Below, one piece after another: positions 40,298-47,120 of a stretch of DNA of 47,120 nucleotides; positions within the stretch are counted from its first letter, which is position 1, and every line of letters begins with the position of its first letter. Made by a program: the position numbers and the translations under genes. This DNA is from Candidatus Poseidonia sp. (GTDB lineage: Archaea > Thermoplasmatota > Poseidoniia > Poseidoniales > Poseidoniaceae). The stretch covers positions 1-47,120 of the forward strand of contig JAKMEE010000030.1 in assembly GCA_022426155.1 (NCBI GenBank). The letters are read 5' to 3'. The notes below the pieces were generated by a model, which had not been told where the DNA came from, did no database searches, and worked only from the letters and a program-made list of their open reading frames with translations.

Positions 40298-42286
40298 TCA
40301 AGCAAATAGGTCAGGTTGCCACGACGATATCACGCCCGTGAAGGCGGACGCAGCAACGGTGAGGGGGCTTGCAAGATACAATTTCCCAGGTCCAGAGCGA
40401 CCTTGGAAATTTCGATTGATGGCTGAAACGGTCACTTCATCCGGCGTCACAGAAACACCGGGTCCAGCACCTATGCAAGCACCACACCCAGGGTCGATGA
40501 GATTCACACCGACGTCTTGGAAGAGTTGATGCCAACCCTGATCAATTGCCATTTGTTTAACGAGCCCTGATCCGTATTGAATGTAAAATTCAACACCGTC
40601 TTTGACCTTGAGCCCCGCAGTCTTTGCGGCTTGACACACTTCGGCATAATAGGCAATATCATCTTCCTTTCCTGCGGTGCATGAACCTCCATAGGCGATG
40701 TTGATGGTGACTTCTCCGATATCAGTGACGTTGGCTCCATTGGTTGGGTCACTTGGAATGCCTTGGTTAGGGTCGCCGGGGTGTGCGACCATAGGAACAA
40801 TGCTTGAGAGATCGATTGTGTGGACGCCTCCATCGTAATGAGCGCCGGGGTCAGGACTGACCATTTGTGCCATCTGTTTTTCGCGGGAAAGGTGAGGCTG
40901 AGCAGCGATCATCCAGTCAAGTAAGGCATCATCAGCTTCACAAATGCCGGTGCGACCTGAGCATTCAGTGGCCATGTTGCATAGCGTGGCCCGTTCATCA
41001 ACTGAAAGCGAAACGAGGCCGGAGCCTCCAAATTCCATGCTCCGATTGAGGGTTAATTCCTTGCGCGCATGGTCGGCGAGAATGGCGAGGATCACGTCCT
41101 TAGCAGTGCAACCATGGTGTAATTCTCCCACCAATTCAAACCGAATGGATTGAGGCACTTTGACAAACGTGAATCCTGCACTAACAAGGTTGGCATATTC
41201 AGTAGCGCCAACGCCCCAAGTGAGTGCGTTTGATGCCCCACCCATGCAGGTGTGAGAATCGGTGGCTTGGATGAAATCCCCAATCTCAATGAACTCTTCT
41301 CGTGCAACTTGGTGACAAATTCCAGGAGAGACGCCGTCGATTGCAGAATAATCACGGACGTTGGTATGGTGCTGGAATGCAACTTGGAGGTCCCGAAGTG
41401 TTTGCACCTTGTGCATGAAGGGAACAAATTTGGGATTGTGATGAGCGTAGAGCAAATGGTCTTCAAACACGGCAAATTTCGAAGGGTTAGGAAGTGAATA
41501 ATCCATACCATACTCTTCTTGTAGGAAGGTGTGAACTTGTGCAGTGGTGAATTCGTGAGAATATCCGCCTTGAACTTGTGCGATGACTGGGTCGCCAGGT
41601 TTGACGCATTGACCTGCGGGTTGGCCAACTAAGTTGCGACTGATGATTCGCTCCGCCATGGTCATCGGTTGATTGGGCGTATTGAGCGCGGGAAGGTGCA
41701 AACTTCCTTCTTTGAGTGCTTTAGCAAACGGAAACAACCCTCCACGCTCGAGAATTAATTGTGTCACTGGATCGTATTTGTCGATGAATTCCTGCAAACT
41801 GAGTTCCTCTCCATTTTGCAGGCGTTCAAGCATGGCATGATCGCCCATCAATTGCCCAAGGTTGATGTTGTTGCGCTCATGGATGGGTGCAAATGATGCC
41901 GCAATCACGATGTTAATTCCAGCCCACCGTTCACACTGTGCTGCGGTTTCACGACTGGATCCCGTGCCCTTGCGTTGACCGGAGACAATGACTTCGAACC
42001 CCCCAGCCTTCAGAGCATTTTCATTGAAGACTCGTAGGCCGTTGTGCATCAGACCTGCATAAGCGTTCTTGGCAATTTCAGCTGGATCGTGGTCAAAACA
42101 AACCCACGCTGGGGTCATGACGTCCGTGTTGATGTCATCGAGAAGGTCGTCAACGGTGAGATCTTTCATTCGGAGATTCAAACCTTCGTACAATTGCTTC
42201 TTGATGAGGTCCAAATCCTTGGTCAAAAACAGCACGCGCTTCCCGGGGGTCAGCGCAATTTTTTCCGGCGGCCACTCCCCTCGCAT
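40298..42286 (-). CDS. Aconitase/3-isopropylmalate dehydratase family protein, swivel domain fused N-terminally
   Basis: The 662-residue protein has a LeuD-like swivel domain first (residues about 50-150: NTDVMTPAWVC, then KGTGSSRETAAQ and APIHERNN), followed by a LeuC-like catalytic core. Core motifs are ATDSHTCMGGASNAL, YGGSCTAGKEDD and DPGCGACIGAGPGVS, giving Cys ligands for a [4Fe-4S] cluster, and NRNFQGRSG, the substrate-phosphate/carboxylate loop. Domain order is like bacterial AcnB without its HEAT domain, and opposite to AcnA. It hydrates/dehydrates a tricarboxylate or isopropylmalate-like substrate, probably citrate to isocitrate; family trees would decide. The ATG has GAGGGG six bases upstream. 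It is separated from top6B by 139 bp holding a GTTAAAG TATA-like box on the minus strand. Confidence 0.82.
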   Translation of the reverse strand: MRGEWPPEKIALTPGKRVLFLTKDLDLIKKQLYEGLNLRMKDLTVDDLLDDINTDVMTPAWVCFDHDPAEIAKNAYAGLMHNGLRVFNENALKAGGFEVIVSGQRKGTGSSRETAAQCERWAGINIVIAASFAPIHERNNINLGQLMGDHAMLERLQNGEELSLQEFIDKYDPVTQLILERGGLFPFAKALKEGSLHLPALNTPNQPMTMAERIISRNLVGQPAGQCVKPGDPVIAQVQGGYSHEFTTAQVHTFLQEEYGMDYSLPNPSKFAVFEDHLLYAHHNPKFVPFMHKVQTLRDLQVAFQHHTNVRDYSAIDGVSPGICHQVAREEFIEIGDFIQATDSHTCMGGASNALTWGVGATEYANLVSAGFTFVKVPQSIRFELVGELHHGCTAKDVILAILADHARKELTLNRSMEFGGSGLVSLSVDERATLCNMATECSGRTGICEADDALLDWMIAAQPHLSREKQMAQMVSPDPGAHYDGGVHTIDLSSIVPMVAHPGDPNQGIPSDPTNGANVTDIGEVTINIAYGGSCTAGKEDDIAYYAEVCQAAKTAGLKVKDGVEFYIQYGSGLVKQMAIDQGWHQLFQDVGVNLIDPGCGACIGAGPGVSVTPDEVTVSAINRNFQGRSGPGKLYLASPLTVAASAFTGVISSWQPDLFA

Positions 42287-42486
42287 TGCTTCCCCTCAAG
42301 TTCGTTCAAACGCCAAGTGTTCATAATCGGTTCGGGGGATGGATGAAGAAGGGTCATCCTTGAAATTGCGAAATTGTGCATCTGATTCACGAAAAACGCA
42401 CGAGGGGCTGGGGTGCTAAACGGTGACGTGCTCCAAGTACGCCGAATAGGAGAGAAAACCCGTGACGCAAAACATGGGAATTAGGT

Positions 42487-42524
42487 CAAAAAATTTAAAT
42501 ATGAAACCCAAAAGGACTAATATA
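42487..42524 (+). promoter_or_regulatory. Promoter region of the TFB gene
   Basis: Two TATA-like elements lie upstream of the TFB start: TTTAAATA (42494-42501) preceded by a purine-rich BRE-like stretch (CAAAAAA), and TAATATA (42518-42524). They predict transcript starts near 42524 or 42547. GAGGGA at 42549-42554 is a ribosome site five bases before the ATG. The 42287-42486 part of this divergent spacer shows only a weak ATTATG box for the aconitase-family gene. Confidence 0.5.
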
Positions 42525-42559
42525 GATTCACCTATAAAGGGTGGAAATGAGGGAAGAAT

Positions 42560-43486
42560 ATGGATGATCAGCAAGTGGAAGATATTGTAAAATGCAGCGA
42601 CTGTGGAAGTCGTTCGCTCTCGAGAGACGAAACCCGTGGCGAAGTGGTTTGCGACGATTGTGGATTGGTGTTGGAAGACAACGTCATCGACCAAGGCGCA
42701 GAATGGCGCGTGTTCTCTCCAGAACAAGGTGATCAAAGAGCCCGAACTGGTGCTCCAATGACCGTCATGCTCCACGACAAAGGGCTGTCAACCGATATCG
42801 ATTGGCAAAACAAAGATTACTCTGGAAAAACCATCAATTCCCGCTACCGTTCACAATTTTATCGAATGCGAAAGTGGCAGAAGCGAAGTCGTGTCAGCAA
42901 CGCGACGGAACGCAACCTCGCCATGGCATTGGCCGAGTTGGACCGCATGGCAAGCCGTTTGGAATTGCCCAAGTCCGTTCGCGAAGCAGCAGCTGTAAAT
43001 TACAAGAAAGCCGTCGACAAGCGTTTGATTCGTGGCCGCTCCATCGAAGGTGTGGCCGCCGCTTCTCTCTACGCTGCTTGCCGTCAATGCGGTGTTCCTC
43101 GAACCCTGGATGAAATCGGACAAGCCTCTCGTACTGGACGAAAAGAAATCGGCCGAACTTACCGATTCATGGTGCGAGAATTGAAGATGAAGATCATGCC
43201 AACTGGCCCAGAAGATTACATCTCCCGTTTCTGTTCTGGATTGGGGTTGGATGCTGAGGTGGAAGCCAAAGCATACGAACTCATCAAAGCGGCTCAAGAA
43301 AAAGAATTGACCAGCGGACGTGGACCAACCGGTATCGCAGCCTCCATCATTTACATCGCCTCAGTTTTGTGTGGAAAGCGCCGAACTCAGCGAGAAGTAG
43401 CAGAGGTCGCTGGAGTGACTGAAGTGACGATTCGAAACCGCTACAAGGAATTGATTCAGAACCTGAACATCGAACTCGATATCTGA
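42560..43486 (+). CDS. tfb: Transcription initiation factor IIB (TFB)
   Basis: The 308-residue protein starts with a zinc ribbon (Cys12, Cys15, Cys31, Cys34 in KCSDCGS and VVCDDCGLV). The B-reader/linker follows ([19 protein letters not shown]), then two cyclin-like repeats: one around [20 protein letters not shown] and [20 protein letters not shown], the second around [18 protein letters not shown] and [23 protein letters not shown] binds TBP-TATA and the BRE, and recruits RNA polymerase. Length and domains are canonical. Archaea often carry several tfb paralogues, so this may be one of more than one. Confidence 0.96.
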   Translation: MDDQQVEDIVKCSDCGSRSLSRDETRGEVVCDDCGLVLEDNVIDQGAEWRVFSPEQGDQRARTGAPMTVMLHDKGLSTDIDWQNKDYSGKTINSRYRSQFYRMRKWQKRSRVSNATERNLAMALAELDRMASRLELPKSVREAAAVNYKKAVDKRLIRGRSIEGVAAASLYAACRQCGVPRTLDEIGQASRTGRKEIGRTYRFMVRELKMKIMPTGPEDYISRFCSGLGLDAEVEAKAYELIKAAQEKELTSGRGPTGIAASIIYIASVLCGKRRTQREVAEVAGVTEVTIRNRYKELIQNLNIELDI

Positions 43487-43501
43487 GGCCATTTCTCATG
43501 A

Positions 43502-45010
43502 ATGATAGGCCAGCGAGGAAGTGAGGCCTTGGGCAAAAGTCGAAACGCAGTGGCAGAAGCCGCCTTTGAACGGGTGGCTACTGGATTGGTTGAAGCCCTC
43601 GAGCGAGGAACCCTTGCTTGGCCTCTCCCAGCCCCACCGATGGCAGATCCCGACTTCCCTGCTATCCCCCCGACCTCCCCCCAAAGTTTGTTTGAACAAG
43701 GTCTTGGAATTTTGAACATTGATCGCGGGATGTTTGACCGACACCTCAATTCTGTTGTGGATTTGATTGTTCCTCATCGGATGAATTTGAGTGATGACCC
43801 GTTTGAAGTGCATCAAAAATGGATCACTCGCCGATTGGACGATGTCGCCACCCGAATGCTCTTTTGCATCACCACCGACTGGCTTGCTCAAGCCTTTGAC
43901 CCTCACGCCCCCAACACTGACCGCTGGTGGTTGAGCATTGCATTACTCAACGGATTAGCTACCGTCCCACACGGTCAACCCGTGCACCAAGGCTACCATC
44001 TCGTTGAATCCATTGCTTTGGCAGAACGGCCAGGTACATGGCATACTCAACCCGATGCTGGCCCCCAACACATGGATTGGAATCCAAACGCCGTTGTCCC
44101 GCGCCTTTCCACCGTTGTCGTAGCTCACGAGCAAGGTGTGGAAGCGGCCACGTGGTTACTCCAACGATTGGAAGACGGTCCGTCAGAGCGTCGATTATTG
44201 TTGATGGAGTGGGTCCGCCTTCTTCTCGAACGGCCTCCTTTGGTAAAACCTCTCGGACTTGAAGGCATTCTCATGCGCCGCGCCCTCGACAACGACCCCG
44301 AGGTTGCCAACAAGGTCACGTTATGTCTTGCCAAGAGCGTTGAATTTGACCGAGATTTTGGTCATGGCCTCGCTCAACGCCTTCACACCAGCACCGAGAC
44401 ACTTGTCCAACGTGGCATGGCCGACGTTCTCACGCGATTGTTCCGCCGTCTTGGTGAAGACGCGATTCCATTCCTTGATGATATGCTGGCCTCTGAAGAT
44501 GAAGGGGTGCTGGCAGCTGCAAGCGCAACGGTTGGCGACCTCCGTTTCATGGACAAAGAACGCTGGGCTGACACAATCAAATCCTTGATCGACCATCCTC
44601 TCCCCATTGTTCGCCGCAATTTGGTACCGAATCTTCGAGAGTATGTTGAGTTTGACCCGATGGACGGACGAGGTATTCTCCACGATTTGTGGTGTGATGG
44701 TGATGAAGTTGTACGGACCCGATTGCGAGAACTGTTCTTGCGAATGGAAGAAGTGGACTCAGACCGCTTCGCACGCCAAATATCTCAACTTCGCGACTCG
44801 AAGGCCAACTTGGAAGCTCTCTGGGAATTGCTCACCATTCGACGTCCTGAACGCTGTCAAGCCTGGACGTCTTGGTTAGCAGGTGAAGGCGACCAACCGA
44901 CAACCCCCGAGCACCCTCGCCCCCAATCCAGCATGGAGGCCCCAGAAGAATTACCTGAGTTGGGTGAAGCCTTGGATGTCCTCGACCAAGAATTGGGCTT
45001 CCTCGATTGA
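43502..45010 (+). CDS. HEAT-like helical repeat protein
   Basis: Not recognised as a named family. The 502-residue soluble protein is almost entirely helical. Its middle and C-terminal parts (residues about 215-450) show repeated paired helices with conserved Asp/Arg turns, for example RALDNDPEVANKVTLCLAK, DDMLASEDEGVLAAASATV, and SLIDHPLPIVRRNLVPNL, a HEAT/armadillo-like pattern. Such solenoids bind proteins or nucleic acids. The C-terminal 45 residues are acidic and Pro-rich. It starts 15 bases after the tfb stop and could be cotranscribed with it; any role in transcription is inference from position. Confidence 0.65.
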   Translation: MIGQRGSEALGKSRNAVAEAAFERVATGLVEALERGTLAWPLPAPPMADPDFPAIPPTSPQSLFEQGLGILNIDRGMFDRHLNSVVDLIVPHRMNLSDDPFEVHQKWITRRLDDVATRMLFCITTDWLAQAFDPHAPNTDRWWLSIALLNGLATVPHGQPVHQGYHLVESIALAERPGTWHTQPDAGPQHMDWNPNAVVPRLSTVVVAHEQGVEAATWLLQRLEDGPSERRLLLMEWVRLLLERPPLVKPLGLEGILMRRALDNDPEVANKVTLCLAKSVEFDRDFGHGLAQRLHTSTETLVQRGMADVLTRLFRRLGEDAIPFLDDMLASEDEGVLAAASATVGDLRFMDKERWADTIKSLIDHPLPIVRRNLVPNLREYVEFDPMDGRGILHDLWCDGDEVVRTRLRELFLRMEEVDSDRFARQISQLRDSKANLEALWELLTIRRPERCQAWTSWLAGEGDQPTTPEHPRPQSSMEAPEELPELGEALDVLDQELGFLD

Positions 45011-45011
45011 A

Positions 45012-45431
45012 TCATTCTTCTTCGTCCATGACCAGTGGCCCTTGAATGATCGCCCACACATAGACTCCGTTGAACAATGTCAAACCGCCAATCAAGGACA
45101 AAATCAGGGCGGCTGGGTCAGGAAAGAACCCCTGTGTGTCAAAGACTCCTATTGCTCTTGAAACCACCAAGATAGCCAACCCCACAATCACGACCGTTGA
45201 CCATGTTGTTTCGGGTTGCTTCCATAGATTGACCGTTGGAGCAAGTCCAAATCGTTCAAAAGTCGCCATAAACCAAGCGACATACAGTGCCATCAACCCG
45301 ACCAAGCCGACCACACCTCGTGTGAATGACCGTGAATCCCAGGGACCGTTTGGTGCAAGATCAATGAACGACTGCACGACGAGGGCCACGCCCGCAACAG
45401 CGAGCCCCAAAACCTGCCCGTTTGCCTTCAT
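45012..45431 (-). CDS. Small four-helix membrane protein
   Basis: Not recognised. The 139-residue protein has four hydrophobic segments (GQVLGLAVAGVALVVQSFI, VVGLVGLMALYVAWFMA, WSTVVIVGLAILVVSRAIGV, ALILSLIGGLTLFNGVYVWA) and an acidic end (MDEEE). Its stop abuts the stop of the HEAT-like gene. I prefer the ATG at 45431, which keeps it clear of the divergent nucleotidyltransferase start at 45484; a frame extension to 45485 would overlap it. Confidence 0.65.
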   Translation of the reverse strand: MKANGQVLGLAVAGVALVVQSFIDLAPNGPWDSRSFTRGVVGLVGLMALYVAWFMATFERFGLAPTVNLWKQPETTWSTVVIVGLAILVVSRAIGVFDTQGFFPDPAALILSLIGGLTLFNGVYVWAIIQGPLVMDEEE

Positions 45432-45483
45432 CAGGGGTGCGTGGAAGGTCACGCTTGAAAGCCTGTGCCTCCACAGACCATCC

Positions 45484-46347
45484 ATGCAGGCGGTTCAAGA
45501 CGCTCTCATTGTCGCCGGCGGATTGGGCACTCGCATGTTTCCTGTCAGCGCCATGCAGGCCAAAGAAACCCTTCCTCTGGTCGATGTCCCCCTGCTCACA
45601 CATTTGATTCTCGAAGCCAAGGCCGCAGGAGCCACCCGCATTCACATCATCTTGTCTCCCAAAAAGAACCTCGATGGCTTCCTCACCGACCGTTCTGAGC
45701 TTGCATCCTACCGTCCAGACCTCGACTCGGCTTTGTTTAATCCAATAGAAGGGCTGGAAGTGCGTACTCACTACCAAATGGAACCCAAAGGACTTGGCAA
45801 TGCCATTGAAACCGCTCTTGACGACGTCCAAGGTCCATTTTTGGTCTTACTCGGAGATAACGTTCTCCTCAATCACCATGCACCTTCTACACACTACGAG
45901 CCATCTCACGCCTCCCTACGCTTGGTGGAACACTTCATGCAGCATAACCGCCCGACCGTCGGACTTCTTGAAGTTCCAGAATCACATGTCCACCATTATG
46001 GAATTGTTGAGATGGAAGGGCATCGTATCGTAGGAATGGTCGAAAAACCGAGTCTCGAAGAAGCCCCAAGTCGTTTAGCCCTGTGCGGCCGGTACCTCTT
46101 TCCAAGTACCACTCAAGCCCTCCTCAAGCAATTTGATTATGACACACACGGAGAGATGCAATCCATCGCTCTACAACAACACTGGATGAACGAGGGAGAA
46201 TTGGATGGTGTCCAATACCCGGACATGCAATGGTACGATTCAGGAACACCGCTCATGTGGCTCCAAGCTCAGGTTGACCACGCACTTCGCCGGCCAGAAT
46301 ACGAAGATGCCATGCGGGCATGGTTGGATCGGCGCCTTGATCGCTAA
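45484..46347 (+). CDS. GalU-like sugar-1-phosphate nucleotidyltransferase
   Basis: The 287-residue protein opens with ALIVAGGLGTRMFPVSAMQA then KETLPLVDVPLL, the nucleotide-binding loop and Lys-containing motif of UTP-glucose-1-phosphate uridylyltransferases and related RmlA/GlmU-type enzymes. Further motifs are YQMEPKGLGNAIETA, VLLGDNVLL (metal-binding Asp) and VEKPSLEEAPSRLALCGRYLF. It makes an NDP-sugar from an NTP and a sugar-1-phosphate for surface glycans or glycosylation. UDP-glucose is the best guess from the E-P-K-G-L-G motif. The frame stays open to 45070, but those 138 residues are antisense to the membrane gene and non-coding; the ATG at 45484 begins directly at the nucleotide fold. 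Confidence 0.87.
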   Translation: MQAVQDALIVAGGLGTRMFPVSAMQAKETLPLVDVPLLTHLILEAKAAGATRIHIILSPKKNLDGFLTDRSELASYRPDLDSALFNPIEGLEVRTHYQMEPKGLGNAIETALDDVQGPFLVLLGDNVLLNHHAPSTHYEPSHASLRLVEHFMQHNRPTVGLLEVPESHVHHYGIVEMEGHRIVGMVEKPSLEEAPSRLALCGRYLFPSTTQALLKQFDYDTHGEMQSIALQQHWMNEGELDGVQYPDMQWYDSGTPLMWLQAQVDHALRRPEYEDAMRAWLDRRLDR

Positions 46348-46528
46348 TCCCTGGATGACAGAACAAGGGTAGTGACTAAACCGGCCCACTGAACACCCTT
46401 TATTGGCATAAATTCTGTTGGATGGGTTTTCAGATAGACCCTTTCAACTTATCCGAAACGATTTGTTTATGATTAAAAATAATTACACTTACTGGGCCAC
46501 TTCTGAGTTTGCACCAAATAACCCTATT

Positions 46529-46927
46529 ATGATGAAAAAACTAGGCAGAAACATGCGCCCGTTCATCACCATCGAGAAGCGAGCCCAAGAGGCTCTTGAT
46601 TTTTATTCATCTATTTTTCCAAGTTTTTCTCTAATTTCATTGAATCATCACGAAGAACCACATCATGAACTCGTCATGTTGGGAGTTTTTTCAATCAAAG
46701 GCCAAGAAATAATGATCAGTGATAGTTTTGTTTCTCACGAATGGGATATAACTCCAGGTATCTCGTTTTTTATTGATTTAGACGATGAAGATCATTTGGA
46801 CTCTCTTTCAAAATCTCTGGGAGAGCAAGGGAAAATTCACATGCCTGCGGATAATTATGGCTTTTCGAAACGATTCGTTTGGGTTGAGGACAAGTTTGGT
46901 GTGAACTGGCAATTGAATGTAGAATGA
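46529..46927 (+). CDS. VOC/PhnB-like (glyoxalase-fold) protein
   Basis: The core reads MRPFITIEKRAQEALDFYSS then IFPSFSLIS, ELVMLGVFSIKGQEIMISDS, ISFFIDLDDEDH and a closing WVEDKFGVNWQLN. This is the beta-alpha-beta-beta-beta arrangement of PhnB/3-demethylubiquinone-methyltransferase-like VOC proteins. The substrate is unknown; many are uncharacterised. I list the ATG at 46529 (132 residues) because family similarity begins just after it, while in-frame starts at 46418 (TTG) and 46469 give longer versions. The gene is more AT-rich, with more AAT/TTT codons, than its neighbours, which suggests recent acquisition. Confidence 0.68.
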   Translation: MMKKLGRNMRPFITIEKRAQEALDFYSSIFPSFSLISLNHHEEPHHELVMLGVFSIKGQEIMISDSFVSHEWDITPGISFFIDLDDEDHLDSLSKSLGEQGKIHMPADNYGFSKRFVWVEDKFGVNWQLNVE

Positions 46928-46934
46928 TTGTAGA

Positions 46935-46959
46935 AGTACAAAGGGGCCCCCTTTGTACT
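46935..46959. terminator. Perfect 12-bp inverted repeat between convergent genes
   Basis: Twelve base pairs (AGTACAAAGGGG against its complement) flank a single central C at 46947. It lies eight bases after the VOC stop and before the 3' end of a convergent partial gene. This is an obvious candidate for a bidirectional termination or RNA-processing structure. A partial copy, ATACAAAGGGTACC, follows at 46967, so it may also be part of a small repeat family. Confidence 0.5.
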
Positions 46960-47044
46960 ACATACGATACAAAGGGTACCGTTCCAACTACCCATGGTTT
47001 GAAGGGGGGGCCCATGCAACTTCCGATGAAGTAATCACTGAATA

Positions 47045-47120
47045 TCAATCCACGATTCCGTGTCCAACATAGAGGAGAATGAGTGCAACCAGTGACAGTG
47101 TTCGCTGTAAATGGAGTAGA
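47045..47120 (-). CDS. C-terminal fragment of a probable membrane protein
   Basis: On the minus strand the last 24 codons before a TGA at 47045-47047 read LLHLQRTLSLVALILLYVGH then GIVD. This is a hydrophobic helix flanked by polar residues, like the end of a membrane protein. The gene would run in from the right edge and converge on the VOC gene, with the palindrome between them. With so little sequence this is suggestive only; the family cannot be told. Confidence 0.35.
   Translation of the reverse strand, partial: LLHLQRTLSLVALILLYVGHGIVD

Noticed and set aside
45070-45483. N-terminal extension of the GalU-like frame by 138 residues
   Set aside because: It lies antisense to a plausible four-helix membrane gene and has low-complexity, non-family sequence; the nucleotide-binding fold begins exactly at the ATG at 45484.

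Overview
The window looks like a chromosomal segment of an uncultured marine euryarchaeon, most likely Marine Group II (Poseidoniales). Archaeal information-processing genes are present: TFB, RNA polymerase subunit Rpo12, both topoisomerase VI subunits, an RFC-like AAA+ protein, a diphthine synthase, an archaeal-type split GMP synthase amidotransferase and a Trm5-type tRNA methyltransferase. Several genes start at the predicted transcription start, about 26 bp after a TATA box. Very large, acidic, secreted surface proteins and bacterial-type metabolic genes also occur. Assignment to Marine Group II is an inference from this mixture; there is no rRNA to confirm it.

Layout. 1-2300: end of an aldo/keto reductase, then two lineage-type membrane/surface proteins with hairpin-bearing spacers. 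2300-5400 (minus): geranylgeranyl-reductase-like flavoprotein, HAD phosphatase and NERD-domain protein, in one operon. 5487-10400: EamA transporter, Cys/Met PLP enzyme, unknown 584-aa protein, PqqB-like metallo-beta-lactamase-fold protein. 10389-16416: Na+/solute symporter with dphB, Trm5-like enzyme, tiny zinc protein, secreted M24 peptidase, guaA amidotransferase subunit. 16470-20113: a 926-aa surface protein with LDL-receptor-A-like half repeats and a coupled membrane protein. 20120-23916: tRNA-Asp, a Pro-rich/acidic-repeat protein carrying an aldolase-II-like domain, a tandem ubiquitin-like protein, a SANT-like small protein, rpo12, RFC-like ATPase, tRNA-Arg. 23944-29943: membrane protein, then an operon of SdhA-like flavoprotein, HIT protein, PlsC-like acyltransferase and a DUF2299-like protein. 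30074-35098: a 1674-aa surface protein with a VWA domain between propeller-like repeats. 35116-42286 (minus): HTH regulator, membrane protein, Top6A/Top6B, and a fused aconitase/isopropylmalate-dehydratase family enzyme. 42560-47120: TFB, HEAT-like protein, small membrane protein, GalU-like nucleotidyltransferase, a VOC protein in an AT-rich patch, and a convergent partial membrane gene beyond a strong palindrome.

The least ordinary items are: (i) a protein made of two near-identical MoaD/ThiS/SAMP-like domains, each ending in Gly-Gly, encoded directly upstream of rpo12; (ii) a Pro-rich/acidic-repeat fusion to an aldolase-II-like domain that lacks a metal-binding His; (iii) an SdhA-like flavoprotein lacking the FAD-linking His and the substrate-binding Arg; (iv) a PqqB-like protein with an altered metal motif; and (v) vertebrate-like LDLa half repeats in an archaeal surface protein. 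No insertion sequences, CRISPR arrays or prophage genes were seen. All functions are assigned by eye from motifs, with no database search.
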